From Erythrobacter sp. YJ-T3-07 (GTDB lineage Bacteria; Pseudomonadota; Alphaproteobacteria; Sphingomonadales; Sphingomonadaceae), in NCBI RefSeq assembly GCF_015999305.1, contig NZ_JAEAGP010000001.1, positions 2,631,001 to 2,695,000 of the forward strand: a DNA stretch of 64,000 nucleotides. The letters are read 5' to 3'. How positions within the stretch are numbered: position 1 is the first letter of the stretch; each line of letters opens with the position of its first letter. The notes under the pieces were generated by a model. The model ran no database searches. It was not told where the DNA came from and worked only from the letters and a program-made list of their open reading frames with translations. This document shows, in pieces, positions 54,186 to 63,997 of the stretch. The position numbers and the translations under genes were made by a program.

Positions 54186-55519
54186 TGGGCCGCGCTGCGT
54201 TGCATCCATCCTCGACCGGCCTCGGCTGGATCGCGATCATCCGGCTGGGTCTGGTCCAGGCGGCGATCGGCGCGATCGTGATGCTGGCGACCTCACTGCT
54301 CAACCGGGTGATGGTGGTGGAATACGCGCTCGCCGCGGCGGTCCCCGCCGGGCTGGTCGCGTGGCATTATGCCGTCCAGCTCGCGCGTCCGTTGTGGGGC
54401 CATGGGTCGGACCGGGGCCGCAGGCGCACGCCGTGGATCGTCGGCGGTATGGCGATGCTGGCAGGCGGCGCACTGCTGGCGGTGCGCGCCACGGTTATGC
54501 TGCCCGACACCCCGCTGCTGGGCGGCGCGCTGGCGATCTTCGCCTTCACCATGATCGGTGCAGGCGTCGGCGCGGCGGGAACATCGATGCTCGCGCTGCT
54601 GGCCTCGGGCGTCGTGCCCGAACGGCGCGCGGCGGCGGCGGCGGTTACATGGACAATGATGATCGCAGGGATCGTGGTTGCAGCAGGCGCTGCGGGCGCC
54701 CTGCTCGATCCATTCAGCGAGGCGCGGCTGACCAATGTTGCCGGCGGCGTAGCACTCACCGCATTCGCGCTCGCCTGTGCGGCGATCTGGCGGCTGGAGC
54801 CGCGCGCGATGCAGGATTTCTCCGAACGGCCCCGCAGCGAAGTTCCCGGCTTCGCCGAGGCGCTGCGCGAGATCATGCAGGAGACCGCAGCGCGGCGTTT
54901 CACCGTGCTGATCTTCGTCTCGATGCTCGCCTATTCGATGCAGGACCTGATCCTCGAGCCCTTCGCAGGGCTGGTCTTCGGCATGTCGCCCGGAGAATCG
55001 ACCAGCCTTTCGGGCACCCAGCATTCGGGCGTGCTGCTCGGAATGATTATCGCGGGCGTGGGCGGCAGCGCCTTTGCCGGACGGCTGCCGGTGGACCTGC
55101 GGGTGTGGATCGTCGCGGGCTGCGCGGGCTCTGGCCTTGCGCTCGCAGGCCTCGCGATGGCGGCGCTGGCCGGGCCGGGCTGGCCGCTGAGCGCCAATGT
55201 CTTCGTCCTCGGCCTGTGCAACGGCGTGTTCGCGGTCTCCGCGATCGGCGCGATGATGGGTCTCGCCGGTGCGGGTGAGAACACCCGCGAGGGCGTACGG
55301 ATGGGCGTGTGGGGCGCAGCGCAGGCGATCGCCTTCGGGCTCGGTGGCCTGACGGGCGCGCTCGGCGTCGATGCGGCGCGCCACCTTATCGGCCGCGACG
55401 GCGCGGCCTTCCAGCTGATCTTCGCGATCGAGGCGTGCCTGTTCATCCTCGCCGCCGTGCTGGCGGTGCAGGCGACACGCAGGGCGCCAATGGCAGGCAA
55501 GGGAGTGGCGACGGCATGA
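54185..55519 (+). CDS. PucC/BCD family transporter of the bchG-bchP operon (Bch2 type)
   Basis: 444-residue, 12-helix protein paralogous to LhaA. Shared family marks are TSLLNRVMVVEYALAA and GVWGAAQAIAFGLGG. Members at this position, between bchG and bchP, are often called Bch2 or the 428-type ORF and are thought to bind or deliver bacteriochlorophyll; the exact role is not established. It overlaps bchG by one base and bchP by four. Confidence 0.9.
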   Translation: MGRAALHPSSTGLGWIAIIRLGLVQAAIGAIVMLATSLLNRVMVVEYALAAAVPAGLVAWHYAVQLARPLWGHGSDRGRRRTPWIVGGMAMLAGGALLAVRATVMLPDTPLLGGALAIFAFTMIGAGVGAAGTSMLALLASGVVPERRAAAAAVTWTMMIAGIVVAAGAAGALLDPFSEARLTNVAGGVALTAFALACAAIWRLEPRAMQDFSERPRSEVPGFAEALREIMQETAARRFTVLIFVSMLAYSMQDLILEPFAGLVFGMSPGESTSLSGTQHSGVLLGMIIAGVGGSAFAGRLPVDLRVWIVAGCAGSGLALAGLAMAALAGPGWPLSANVFVLGLCNGVFAVSAIGAMMGLAGAGENTREGVRMGVWGAAQAIAFGLGGLTGALGVDAARHLIGRDGAAFQLIFAIEACLFILAAVLAVQATRRAPMAGKGVATA

Positions 55520-56709
55520 CTGAGACGGTTTACGACGCAGTGGTGGTCGGCGGCGGCCCCTCCGGAGCCACGATTGCAACCGACCTTGCCCGAGAGGGCC
55601 ACCGGGTGCTGCTGCTCGACCGGGCGGGCCGGATCAAGCCGTGCGGCGGCGCGGTTCCTCCGCGCCTGCTCAAGGACTTCGAAATCCCGCACCACCTGCT
55701 GGTCGCCCGCGCCCGCTCGGCCCGGATGATCGCCCCGTCGAACCGCACGGTCGACATGCCGGTGGGCGAGATAGGCTATGTCGGGATGGTCGACCGGGAC
55801 GTGTTCGACGAATGGCTGCGGGAGCGTGCGGCTCAGGCAGGCGCCGAGCGGCGCACCGGCACGTTCGAGACGATCGAGCGCGAAGAAGGCCAGCCGCCGA
55901 CCGTGTGCTATCGCGAGCAGCGCGGCGGCGAGATCCAGCGGGTGCGCACAAGGCTGGTGATCGGCGCGGACGGGGCACGCTCTGCGGTCGCGGCCCAGAA
56001 CATCGCGGGTGCCGAGCGGATGAAATGCGTCTTCGCCTATCACGAGATCATCCAGTCGCCCGCCAACGACAGCGATAACTTCGACGCATCGCGCTGCGAC
56101 GTGTTCTACCAAGGCCGCCTGTCGCCCGATTTCTACGCCTGGGTGTTCCCCCATGGCGAAACCGCGAGCGTGGGTGTGGGCAGCGCGAACAAGGGCTTTT
56201 CGCTGCGCGGCGCAGTCGCGCGGATGCGCGGCGATCTGGGCCTCGAGGGCTGCGAGACGATCCGCCGCGAAGGCGCGCCGATCCCGCTCAAGCCGCTCAA
56301 GCGTTGGGATAACGGTGCGGACGTGATCGTCGCGGGCGATGCTGCGGGCGTGGTCGCTCCGGCCAGTGGCGAGGGGATCTATTACGCGATGATGGGCGGG
56401 CGCTGCGTGGCGCAGGCCGCCGCACAGTTCCTCGCGACCGGGCAGCCTGCGGCGCTGCGCGGCGCGCGCAAGGCCTTCATGCGCGAACACGGCAAGGTAT
56501 TCTGGGTGCTCGGGATGATGCAGCATTTCTGGTATTCGAGCGACAAGCGGCGCGAACGGTTCGTGACCATGTGCGCCGACCGCGGTGTGCAGCAGCTGAC
56601 GTGGGAGGCTTATATGAACAAGCGGCTGGTGCGCGCGAAACCGGTTGCGCATGTCCGTATCTTCCTCAAGGATTGCGCTCATCTGCTGGGGTTGAAAGCA
56701 CCCGCTTGA
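55516..56709 (+). CDS. bchP: Geranylgeranyl (bacterio)chlorophyll reductase
   Basis: FAD-dependent reductase of 397 aa that reduces geranylgeraniol on bacteriochlorophyll to phytol. Dinucleotide motif VVGGGPSGATIA, IKPCGGAVPPRLL and the second flavin motif GDAAGVVAPASGEGI are present. It is the third gene in the bchG operon. Confidence 0.96.
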   Translation: MTETVYDAVVVGGGPSGATIATDLAREGHRVLLLDRAGRIKPCGGAVPPRLLKDFEIPHHLLVARARSARMIAPSNRTVDMPVGEIGYVGMVDRDVFDEWLRERAAQAGAERRTGTFETIEREEGQPPTVCYREQRGGEIQRVRTRLVIGADGARSAVAAQNIAGAERMKCVFAYHEIIQSPANDSDNFDASRCDVFYQGRLSPDFYAWVFPHGETASVGVGSANKGFSLRGAVARMRGDLGLEGCETIRREGAPIPLKPLKRWDNGADVIVAGDAAGVVAPASGEGIYYAMMGGRCVAQAAAQFLATGQPAALRGARKAFMREHGKVFWVLGMMQHFWYSSDKRRERFVTMCADRGVQQLTWEAYMNKRLVRAKPVAHVRIFLKDCAHLLGLKAPA

Positions 56710-56722
56710 GGATACCGACGTA

Positions 56723-57202
56723 ATGGGGCGCAGCTGGTTTTTGCCGATTCTGGTGGCTGGTATCGCCGCGCTTGGCGTGGCCATGCTGGGCGGCACGATC
56801 ACCGATCTGGGCCCGTGGTACCAGTCGCTCGCCAAGCCGGACTGGACTCCGCCCGGCTACGCCTTCCCCATCGCATGGACCGCCATTTTCGCGCTGGCCG
56901 CGCTTGCTGCGGTGAGTGCCTGGCTCTCTGCCCCCAATGCCAATGCACGCACCACCACCATCGGCCTGTTCGCGCTTAACGGCTTCCTCAACATCATGTG
57001 GAGCCTGCTGTTCTTTCGCCTGCAGAGGCCCGACTGGGCCTTCGCCGAACTGGTGGCGCTGTGGCTCTCGGTGCTGGTGCTGATCCTCTATTGCGGACGC
57101 TTCTCGCGCCTCTCCGCACTCGCACTGGTCCCCTACCTGATCTGGGCCAGCATCGCGGGCGCGCTCAACTGGAACATCGTCCAGCTCAACGGCCCGTTCT
57201 AG
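56723..57202 (+). CDS. tspO: TspO/MBR family tryptophan-rich sensory protein
   Basis: Five-helix membrane protein of 159 aa that binds tetrapyrroles. Conserved WYQSLAKPDWTPPG, ALNGFLNIMWSLLFF and the C-terminal NW pair are seen. In Rhodobacter TspO represses photosynthesis gene expression under oxygen by affecting tetrapyrrole intermediates. Placement after bchP and before puf is consistent with that role. Confidence 0.95.
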   Translation: MGRSWFLPILVAGIAALGVAMLGGTITDLGPWYQSLAKPDWTPPGYAFPIAWTAIFALAALAAVSAWLSAPNANARTTTIGLFALNGFLNIMWSLLFFRLQRPDWAFAELVALWLSVLVLILYCGRFSRLSALALVPYLIWASIAGALNWNIVQLNGPF

Positions 57203-57203
57203 C

Positions 57204-57473
57204 ATGGTCGTGGCGACGATGGGGGCGCTGTTCGCCAGCGGTCACGCGGCGGACATCGTGCTTGGCGTGCTGGCAATCGAAGCGGTGATCCTCGCCCGGC
57301 GCGGCTGGGCCTTCACCGCGATTCTCGGCCTGATCGGACCTGCTGCGCTGATCGTGCTCGGCCTGCGCGCGGCCCTTGTGGGCGCGGAGTGGTACTGGGT
57401 CTCGCTGCCGGTCGCGCTCGCCTTCCCGCTGCATCTGCTCGACCTGCGGCACAGGCTGCGCACCACCCGCTGA
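57204..57473 (+). CDS. Small membrane protein next to tspO, hypothetical
   Basis: 89 residues with three hydrophobic segments (about 12-30, 37-55 and 63-80). It begins one base after the tspO stop, so it is almost certainly co-transcribed and possibly co-translated. No family recognised. Could assist TspO or pigment handling, but there is no sequence evidence for a function. Confidence 0.65.
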   Translation: MVVATMGALFASGHAADIVLGVLAIEAVILARRGWAFTAILGLIGPAALIVLGLRAALVGAEWYWVSLPVALAFPLHLLDLRHRLRTTR

Positions 57474-57484
57474 TTCGAAAACGA

Positions 57485-57515
57485 CAAGAGCCCGACCATT
57501 AAGGCCGGGCTCTTG
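57485..57515 (-). terminator. Terminator shared by the puf and tspO operons
   Basis: A 10-bp perfect stem CAAGAGCCCG / CGGGCTCTTG around an 11-base loop. On the minus strand it is followed by TCGTTTTCG, so it mainly suits the puf transcript ending after pufM; on the + strand the tail is not T-rich. It sits between the two converging operons. Confidence 0.75.
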
Positions 57516-57539
57516 AGTGTCGGGGTTTGAGACCAAGTG

Positions 57540-58469
57540 TCAGCGTGCCGGCGGTGCGTAGTGATGCTCCTGCGCCCACAGGTACCAGTTGTCGACCACG
57601 GTGCCGGTCAGCAGGATGCCGATCCCGCCGGTCAGCGTGGTCAGGATGGCGAACCACCATGCCCAGCGGTGGATCGATTCCATCGTGGCGTTAAAGCCCA
57701 TGGTCCAGCGCCAGAACAGGCCGGCCCGTTCGGACGCGGTGCCGCGATCGGTAATCTGCTCGATCTCGCGCTCCCCGCCATAGCGGCTGACCGCCAGGAT
57801 GGTGCCCCCATGCATCGCGAACAGCAGGGCCGATCCGTAAAGGAATGCGATCGAGAGCGCGTGGAACGGGTTATAGAAGAGATTGCCGTAGATGAGCGAG
57901 AAATTGTTGGTCCAGTCGAGGTGCGGGAAGATCCCGAAAGGCACCGCCTCCGACCAGCTGCCCATCAGCCCAGGGCGGATGAAGCCCAGCACCAGATACA
58001 GCCAGATCGCGCTCGCGAAGGCCCAGCAGACGTGCAGGCCCATCCCCAGCGCTTTCGCGCGGCGGTAGGTGCGGGCCCACCATAGCAGGATCGAGGTGGT
58101 CAGGAAGAACCCGGCCATGATCCACCAGCCACCTTCGGCCAGCGGGACGAAGGGGGAGAAGCCCCATTCAGGCCCCGGCGGCTGAAGCGAGAGCCAGAAG
58201 AACTCGCGCACGAAGGCCACCGGGCTCCAGTTGACCGAGGCGAGCATGTTGAGCCCGATGATCTCGATCGCGATGAAGCCGAACAGCAGCGAGGCGACGC
58301 CCAGCCAGCCGAGATAGATCGGCCCCAGCTGCGCCTGTCCAAGCTTGCCGAACCAGTAGGCGTTCGAGTGGATCGGGATGCGCGGCTCGTCGGTGAAGGG
58401 CAGGTCGATGCCCATCTCGGCCGGGCCCTCCAGCTGAACCTGCGTGAAGATATTCTGGTAGCGTGCCAT
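57540..58469 (-). CDS. pufM: Reaction centre M subunit
   Basis: 309-residue M chain with five membrane helices. Ligand residues are recognisable: [22 protein letters not shown] (His for the special pair region and iron), [14 protein letters not shown] with the iron-ligating Glu, and ESIHRWAWW. It is the last gene of the puf operon; no pufC follows. Confidence 0.97.
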   Translation of the reverse strand: MARYQNIFTQVQLEGPAEMGIDLPFTDEPRIPIHSNAYWFGKLGQAQLGPIYLGWLGVASLLFGFIAIEIIGLNMLASVNWSPVAFVREFFWLSLQPPGPEWGFSPFVPLAEGGWWIMAGFFLTTSILLWWARTYRRAKALGMGLHVCWAFASAIWLYLVLGFIRPGLMGSWSEAVPFGIFPHLDWTNNFSLIYGNLFYNPFHALSIAFLYGSALLFAMHGGTILAVSRYGGEREIEQITDRGTASERAGLFWRWTMGFNATMESIHRWAWWFAILTTLTGGIGILLTGTVVDNWYLWAQEHHYAPPAR

Positions 58470-58484
58470 GACGTACTCCCTTCC

Positions 58485-59309
58485 TCAGGACCAGATCGGG
58501 ATGCTGCGCCACCAGCTCCACCATTCGGGGAAGCTGCCCTGGTACAGCGGCCCGGCGAGGATCATGCAGGCCGCACTCCAGAACCCGGCGTTGAGCGCCA
58601 GCAGCAGGCCCAGCCGGTGGATGCCGATCGTGCCGATCGAATAGCCGACGAAATCGCGGAAATAGGTGTCTTCGTACTCGGGCGACTTCACCTCGGTACC
58701 GCGCGGCACGTTGACTGCGGAGAGCACCAGCCCTCCGTGCAACGCGAGCGCGAGGCAGGTCGTGAAGAAGAAGGTGATCGCGACCATGTGCAGCGGGTTG
58801 TAGTGGAAATTGACGTAGGAATATCCGGTGTTGGACACCCAATCGAGGTGGGTGAAAATGCCGTAGGGGAAGCCGTAGCCCCAGGCACCAAGCCAGATCG
58901 GCCGGATCACCACCAGCGTGCCGTAAGCCAGGATCGCGAAGCTGAAGGCGACCGGGACGTGATAGCCCATGCCCAGCTTGCGGGAGATTTCCACCTGCCG
59001 CAGCGCCCACGAGACGAACGCGATCAGCGCGCACACGGTAATGATCTGCCAGTAGCCGCCTGCATTGAGCGGCGCGGCGGCAAGCCCCGCATCGATCGGC
59101 GGTGGTTCGATGGAGATCAGCCAGGGATTCCACGTCGGCCCTTGAGAGGCCGAGGCGAAGATCAGCAAGGTGCCCAGCAACGAAGCTATTGCTGCGGTCA
59201 CGCCGAAGAATCCCACGTAGAATGGACCGACCCAGAAATCGAACAAATCGCCGCCGATCAGCGTGCCGCCACGCACACGGTATTTTCGCTCGAAGCTAAG
59301 GAGCGCCAT
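58485..59309 (-). CDS. pufL: Reaction centre L subunit
   Basis: 274-residue L chain with five membrane helices. Typical are [22 protein letters not shown] at the N-terminus, [28 protein letters not shown] with an iron-ligating His, and IGIHRLG. It is separated from pufM by 15 bases and from pufA by a 130-base gap with several hairpins. Confidence 0.97.
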   Translation of the reverse strand: MALLSFERKYRVRGGTLIGGDLFDFWVGPFYVGFFGVTAAIASLLGTLLIFASASQGPTWNPWLISIEPPPIDAGLAAAPLNAGGYWQIITVCALIAFVSWALRQVEISRKLGMGYHVPVAFSFAILAYGTLVVIRPIWLGAWGYGFPYGIFTHLDWVSNTGYSYVNFHYNPLHMVAITFFFTTCLALALHGGLVLSAVNVPRGTEVKSPEYEDTYFRDFVGYSIGTIGIHRLGLLLALNAGFWSAACMILAGPLYQGSFPEWWSWWRSIPIWS

Positions 59310-59428
59310 AGGTCCATCCTTCCCGCCCCGTCAGGCGGGGCTCGCAGGGTTCATCCCAGATACTTGTGCCGTGCCGCGCCAGCGGCGCCGGCTGCGGGGA
59401 CGGATGTTCAGGCCCGCCCCCGTCACGT

Positions 59429-59457
59429 CCGGCGGGTTGCTAACCCGTCGTCGCCGG
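59429..59457 (-). promoter_or_regulatory. mRNA hairpin spanning the pufA stop codon
   Basis: GGGTT (59434-59438) pairs with AACCC (59442-59446) and the outer CCGGC / GCCGG (59429-59433 with 59453-59457) extends it, leaving a six-base bulge; the pufA TAG is in and beside the three-base loop. Further GC-rich hairpins follow in the 130-base pufA-pufL gap (for instance CCCGCC-CCGTCA-GGCGGG). In Rhodobacter, hairpins in this gap stabilise the pufBA message. Confidence 0.6.
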
Positions 59458-59628
59458 GCCTTCGACCGCCGCAGTGGTCGTCGCCGGGGCGGCACTTGCG
59501 CCATCCAGCCAGTTGTACCGGTTGGTGCTGAGCAGGATGAAGTGGATCAGCAGCGCGAGGACGAAGAGAAACACGAACAGGCCGGTAAGCGCCCTGCGCG
59601 GATCGAAAATGAGCCAGATTCTCCACAT
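59440..59628 (-). CDS. pufA: LH1 alpha subunit
   Basis: 62-residue antenna polypeptide: N-terminal [14 protein letters not shown], a membrane helix with the bacteriochlorophyll-binding His in [10 protein letters not shown], and NRYNWLDG after it. The C-terminal tail is Ala/Thr-rich ([18 protein letters not shown]). It lies between pufB and pufL. Confidence 0.96.
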   Translation of the reverse strand: MWRIWLIFDPRRALTGLFVFLFVLALLIHFILLSTNRYNWLDGASAAPATTTAAVEGPATTG

Positions 59629-59706
59629 TTCATAATTCCTTTCATGTGGTTACGGCAGATGTGGCTCGCTGACGCCAACACGCGTCGGGCGAGCGAGGCG
59701 GATCGG

Positions 59707-59871
59707 TCAGAGCCAGGGCTTGTAGATCCACAGCGCGATGTGAGCGAGGACGGCGATCCCGGTGAAGCCCATGAAGGAACCCAGGAATATCTTGTGAAAT
59801 TCCTTGGCTTCTTCCGGCGTCAGGTAGGTCCGCAGACCGAAGCGATCATCGCCAGGTGTCGGATCGTTCAT
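59707..59871 (-). CDS. pufB: LH1 beta subunit
   Basis: 54-residue antenna polypeptide, too short for most gene callers' ORF cut-offs. Translation starts MNDPTPGDDRFG, contains the family segment YLTPEEAKEFHKIF and the bacteriochlorophyll-binding His in AVLAHIALWIYKPWL at the C-terminus. Together with pufA it forms the LH1 ring. No pufQ lies before it. Confidence 0.96.
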   Translation of the reverse strand: MNDPTPGDDRFGLRTYLTPEEAKEFHKIFLGSFMGFTGIAVLAHIALWIYKPWL

Positions 59872-59901
59872 TGGTCAATCTCCAAACTTGCTGGACAAGG
59901 T

Positions 59902-59917
59902 GGGGCGTCGCCGCCCC
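59902..59917 (-). promoter_or_regulatory. Hairpin with GNRA loop in the pufB leader
   Basis: On the minus strand GGGGCG-GCGA-CGCCCC forms a perfect six-bp stem with a GCGA tetraloop, 31 bases before the pufB start in the 124-base bchZ-pufB gap. No T tract follows, so it is more likely an RNA processing or stability element than a terminator. Confidence 0.45.
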
Positions 59918-59995
59918 GGCGGTATCCGCGTGAGAAACTGCTCTCCCCCACGAATTTCTGGACCCGTGACCGGGTGGATTGGATGGCCGCGCGGC

Positions 59996-61456
59996 TCACC
60001 GGCCCGCTCCTTCGAGCAGGGCGTCGGCAAGCCGGTCGGCGGTGACAGTAGTTTCGCCCGCACGGCGGGCGGCGGCTTCGGCGGCATCGCGCCAGCGCTT
60101 GGCGGCGGAGATCCGCACCAGCACGGGCTGTGCCTCCACGATCTGGTCGAGCCGGGCCTTGGCCGCAGGCTCCCAGCCCAGCGCCGCCTGCTTGCGCGCG
60201 AGCGTCGCCTCGGCCTTGTCCATGTCGGTGCCCAGCGGGAGGATGTGGAACAGCGCATCGAACAGCGCATTGCACACCTCCTGAACGAGGTAGGTCGCGC
60301 CCGAATAGCCCATGAAGGGCGTGCCGGTATGGCGCCGGATCGCCGCGCCGGGGAAGCTTGCGGCGATGAACTGGCCTTGCGGGCCGTGGCCTCTGCCAGC
60401 GACCTCGGCCATGTACATCCGCTCGTTATAGCTGCCGAACACGACCAGCGGCGGGTTGGCGTGGATTGCCGCACGCACGTCCTCGTTCTTCGGCTTCACC
60501 CCAGCGCAGCGCCCGAAGGCGAAACTGCATGGCAGGCCCATGTCGTCTTCGAGGAAGTGCCGGATGCCGCGCGCGTAGGTTTCGTTGGCGCAGATGCCGA
60601 AATTGGCGGTGCCGAAGAAATCCTGGGTCACCGAACGCCACAGGTCCCACAGCGGTTTGATCGTGGTGTGCTTTTCCTTCTCGATGAAGGGTTCGGGGTC
60701 GAGCCCCAGTTCCTCGCCCAGCGCGCGAAGGAACCTGGTGGTCGAGGTCAGCCCGATGGGGGCCTGGAAGAATGGCCGCTCAAGCAGCTCGCACAGGTTG
60801 CGTCCGTACTCGCGATACATGCATACGTTGGCGTGGGCGTTCGCCAGCTTGCGCATGTCGGCCAGATGGCTGCCGAGCGGGAAGACGCAGTTCACCTCCG
60901 CCCCGATGCCTTCGACCAAGCGGCGGATTTCGGCCATGTCGCTGGCCATGTTGAACATGCCGTAAGCCGGGCCGATGATGTTGACGAGCGGCTTCTCGCC
61001 CTCTTTCAGCGCCTTGGCCTTGGGCATCTTCTTTGGGCCGAACTCGGTCCAGAGCCAGCTGAGCGCGCGGTCGGCACTCTCCCACTGATCCTCGTCGATC
61101 GTGCGCGGCAGGAAGCGGCGGATCGTGGTGCCTTCGGGGGTCACCCCGCCGCCGATCATCTCGGCGATCGAGCCAGTGACGACGACCGATGGCAGTTCGG
61201 GGTCGAGCGTCTTCCACGCGCGCTTCATCGCGGCTTCGGTACCGGTCTTGCCCAGCTCTTCCTCGCCCAGCCCCGTGACGACGATGGGCAATTCGTGCGG
61301 CGGCAACCCGTCGGTGTAGTGGAGCACGCTGGTGACGGGCAGGTTCTCGCAGCCCACCGGACCGTCGATGACGACCTGCAGGCCCTTGATCGCGGTAAAG
61401 ACGTAAACCGCGCCCCAGTAGCCGCCGGCCCGATCATGATCGAGGACGAGCGTCAT
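59996..61456 (-). CDS. bchZ: Chlorophyllide a reductase subunit Z
   Basis: 486-residue subunit of the nitrogenase-like enzyme that reduces the chlorin ring B to a bacteriochlorin. The N-terminal [25 protein letters not shown] region with its Cys, and [23 protein letters not shown] near the end, mark the family. The ATG at 61456 overlaps the bchY stop by four bases; the open frame upstream lies within bchY and is discarded. Confidence 0.96.
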   Translation of the reverse strand: MTLVLDHDRAGGYWGAVYVFTAIKGLQVVIDGPVGCENLPVTSVLHYTDGLPPHELPIVVTGLGEEELGKTGTEAAMKRAWKTLDPELPSVVVTGSIAEMIGGGVTPEGTTIRRFLPRTIDEDQWESADRALSWLWTEFGPKKMPKAKALKEGEKPLVNIIGPAYGMFNMASDMAEIRRLVEGIGAEVNCVFPLGSHLADMRKLANAHANVCMYREYGRNLCELLERPFFQAPIGLTSTTRFLRALGEELGLDPEPFIEKEKHTTIKPLWDLWRSVTQDFFGTANFGICANETYARGIRHFLEDDMGLPCSFAFGRCAGVKPKNEDVRAAIHANPPLVVFGSYNERMYMAEVAGRGHGPQGQFIAASFPGAAIRRHTGTPFMGYSGATYLVQEVCNALFDALFHILPLGTDMDKAEATLARKQAALGWEPAAKARLDQIVEAQPVLVRISAAKRWRDAAEAAARRAGETTVTADRLADALLEGAGR

Positions 61457-62997
61457 GATCCCACCGCCTCTGCCGCTTTCAGCGCAGCGGCAGTTTGCGC
61501 GGCAAACTTCTTCTTGAACTGCGGTCGGTCGACGGGAGTGTCTTGCCAGATACCCGCATTGTCGTCCGCGCCGACGCCTTCGAAGAAGTCGCGCATCCGG
61601 TCGAAGCGGGCCTTGTTGCCCAGCGCGGCGTTGACCACCTGCGCGAGGCTGCCCGCCCCCGCCGGGCCCATCAGCGGGCGCGCGGAGATGAGGTTGGTGA
61701 AGTAGAGCGCCGGGGTGGCGCGCTGTTTGGCATGCTGCACCACCGGGGTCGTACCGATGGCCAGATCGGGGCCGAATTCCTCGACCGCCGCGATGTCCTC
61801 TTCCAGCGTGGCGCGGTAATTGACGCGCACGCCCTTTGCCTCCAGCCATTCGCGGTCGGGATCGGACCAGCGCGTCTTGGGGCAGGCGGTGCCGACGTAA
61901 GGTACATCCGCGCCGCTCTCGATCAGCAGCCGTGCGACCAGCAGTTCGGAGCCCTCATAGCCCGAAACCGTGATCCGGCCCTTCACCGGCATCGCGCCAA
62001 GCGCACCCTCGATAGCGGGCAGGAACGCGTTCTTGGCCGCGTCGATCCTCCCCTGCGCAACACCGCAGGTCGCGCCTATCGCATCGAGCCAGGCAGCCGT
62101 GCCGTCGCGCCCGACCGGCGCGGAGCCGACCACAGAACGCCCCGCCGCCTCGAACTCGCGCACGCTGGCGGTGTAGAAGGGGTGGATCGCGGCGACGACC
62201 GAGCAATCGAGCGCGCTGTACAACTCGCGCCATTCGCGCGTGGGCACCACAGGTCCGGCAGCAAGCCCCAGCGGCTCCAGCATCATGCCGATGCCCACCG
62301 GATCGGCAGGAAACATCTCGCCCAGCAGCGCCACACTCGGGCGCTCCGCGATAGGGCCTTCGGGCCGCGCGACCGGGCCCTCCTCGGCCTCCTCGCGCGC
62401 ATATTTGAGCATCGCGCCTGCCAGCACATCCTTCGCCTCGGCATGGGTCGGGATGCCGAAGCCGGGCACGTCTATGCCGATAATCCGCACGCCGTTGATC
62501 TGGTCGGGCAGCAGCCGCAGCGGCACTCCGCTGGCGGTGGGCACGCACAGGTTGGTGACGATGATCGTGTCGTACTGCGCGGGGTCTGCGAGTTGCTCGA
62601 CGGCTTCCTTGATATCCTCGAACAGCTTGCCGGTGACGAGTGTCTCGGAGCTGAAGGGCACGTAGCCGACCGTCCGCCGTGCGCCGTAGAAATGGCTGGT
62701 GAAGGTGAGGCCATAGACGCAGCAGGCGCTGCCTGAGAGCACCGTTGCGGTGCGCTTCATCCGCAGGCCGACGCGCAAGCTCCCGAAAGCGGGGCACATA
62801 CTCTGCGGCTGGTCGTGCGGGCCCTGCTTGCGCTCGTCGAGCGGATAGTCGCGCGCGTACTGGTCGAGGATGTCGCTCTTGCCCGCCTTGCGGGCGGCCT
62901 CGCGCATCGTGTCGCCACTGGCGCAGCCGCCTTCCTCGGGCTTGCCGAGATCGAGCCGGTCGGCGCTTCTCGTATCGGGAGTGATGGCGTCGCTCAT
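61453..62997 (-). CDS. bchY: Chlorophyllide a reductase subunit Y
   Basis: 514-residue partner of BchZ. Candidate cluster cysteines are in [20 protein letters not shown] and [10 protein letters not shown]. The family C-terminus around [15 protein letters not shown] is present. Start at 62997 lies four bases after the bchX stop. Confidence 0.96.
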   Translation of the reverse strand: MSDAITPDTRSADRLDLGKPEEGGCASGDTMREAARKAGKSDILDQYARDYPLDERKQGPHDQPQSMCPAFGSLRVGLRMKRTATVLSGSACCVYGLTFTSHFYGARRTVGYVPFSSETLVTGKLFEDIKEAVEQLADPAQYDTIIVTNLCVPTASGVPLRLLPDQINGVRIIGIDVPGFGIPTHAEAKDVLAGAMLKYAREEAEEGPVARPEGPIAERPSVALLGEMFPADPVGIGMMLEPLGLAAGPVVPTREWRELYSALDCSVVAAIHPFYTASVREFEAAGRSVVGSAPVGRDGTAAWLDAIGATCGVAQGRIDAAKNAFLPAIEGALGAMPVKGRITVSGYEGSELLVARLLIESGADVPYVGTACPKTRWSDPDREWLEAKGVRVNYRATLEEDIAAVEEFGPDLAIGTTPVVQHAKQRATPALYFTNLISARPLMGPAGAGSLAQVVNAALGNKARFDRMRDFFEGVGADDNAGIWQDTPVDRPQFKKKFAAQTAAALKAAEAVGS

Positions 62998-63001
62998 TCC
63001 A

Positions 63002-63997
63002 TCAGACCTCGTCGTACACGACTTCGAGGCTGGGCTTGGGCTCGAACGAGCCACCGCGCATGTCTTCTTGGGTGGCCGGGATCAGCTCGACATTGCCGCC
63101 CGTCTCGTCCGGGCTGAAGAGGCCCAGCAGGCCATCCTGCTCAAGCGGAGTCGGGCGATGCGGCGGCGCGGTCGCGACGTTTTCCGCCAGTTCCTCGAAC
63201 AGCGAGGCCCACTCGCCACCGGGCGTGCCGATGATCTGGTAATTGGCCGACTTCTTGCGAATATCGTCGTTCGCGGGGATCGCGCAGAGCACCGGAATAT
63301 CGACCGCCTTGGCGAAGGCCTGCGCCTCGCCCGATCCGTCATCCTTGTTGATGATCATCCCGGCGACGCCGACATTGCCGCCCATGCTGCGGAAATATTC
63401 GACCGCCTTGCAGACATTGTTGGCGACGTAGAGCGACTGCAGGTCGTTCGATCCGACGACGATCACCTTCTGGCACATGTCCCGCGCGATCGGCAGGCCG
63501 AAGCCGCCGCACACCACGTCACCCAGGAAATCGAGCAGCACGTAATCGAAGCCCCACTCGTGGAAGCCCAGCTTCTCGAGCAGTTCGAATCCGTGGATGA
63601 TGCCGCGCCCGCCGCAGCCGCGACCGACTTCGGGCCCGCCCAGCTCCATCGCGAACACGCCGTCGCGCTGGAAGCAGACATCCTCGATGCTCACCTCTTC
63701 GCCTGCGAGCTTCTTCTTGGAGCTGGTTTCGATAATCGTGGGGCAGGCCTTGCCGCCGAACAGCAGGCTGGTCGTGTCGCTCTTGGGATCGCAGCCGATC
63801 AGCAGCACGCGCTTGCCCTGCTGCGCCATCATGTAGCTGAGGTTGGACAGCGCGAAGCTCTTGCCCGAGCCGCCCTTGCCATAGATCGCGATGACCTGCG
63901 TTTCCTTGGTCACCTCGCCATCGTGGACCGGATCGGGTTCGATCGCGGCCTCTTCGCGCAGCGCATCGACGGCAGAATGTGAATCGAGATGGGTCAT
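63002..63997 (-). CDS. bchX: Chlorophyllide a reductase iron protein
   Basis: 331-residue NifH-like ATPase that powers BchY-BchZ. P-loop YGKGGSGKSFALSN and cluster cysteines in GRGCGGRG and GDVVCGGFG are seen. The gene is complete, ending three bases from the window edge; bchC normally lies next upstream and would be outside. Confidence 0.96.
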   Translation of the reverse strand: MTHLDSHSAVDALREEAAIEPDPVHDGEVTKETQVIAIYGKGGSGKSFALSNLSYMMAQQGKRVLLIGCDPKSDTTSLLFGGKACPTIIETSSKKKLAGEEVSIEDVCFQRDGVFAMELGGPEVGRGCGGRGIIHGFELLEKLGFHEWGFDYVLLDFLGDVVCGGFGLPIARDMCQKVIVVGSNDLQSLYVANNVCKAVEYFRSMGGNVGVAGMIINKDDGSGEAQAFAKAVDIPVLCAIPANDDIRKKSANYQIIGTPGGEWASLFEELAENVATAPPHRPTPLEQDGLLGLFSPDETGGNVELIPATQEDMRGGSFEPKPSLEVVYDEV

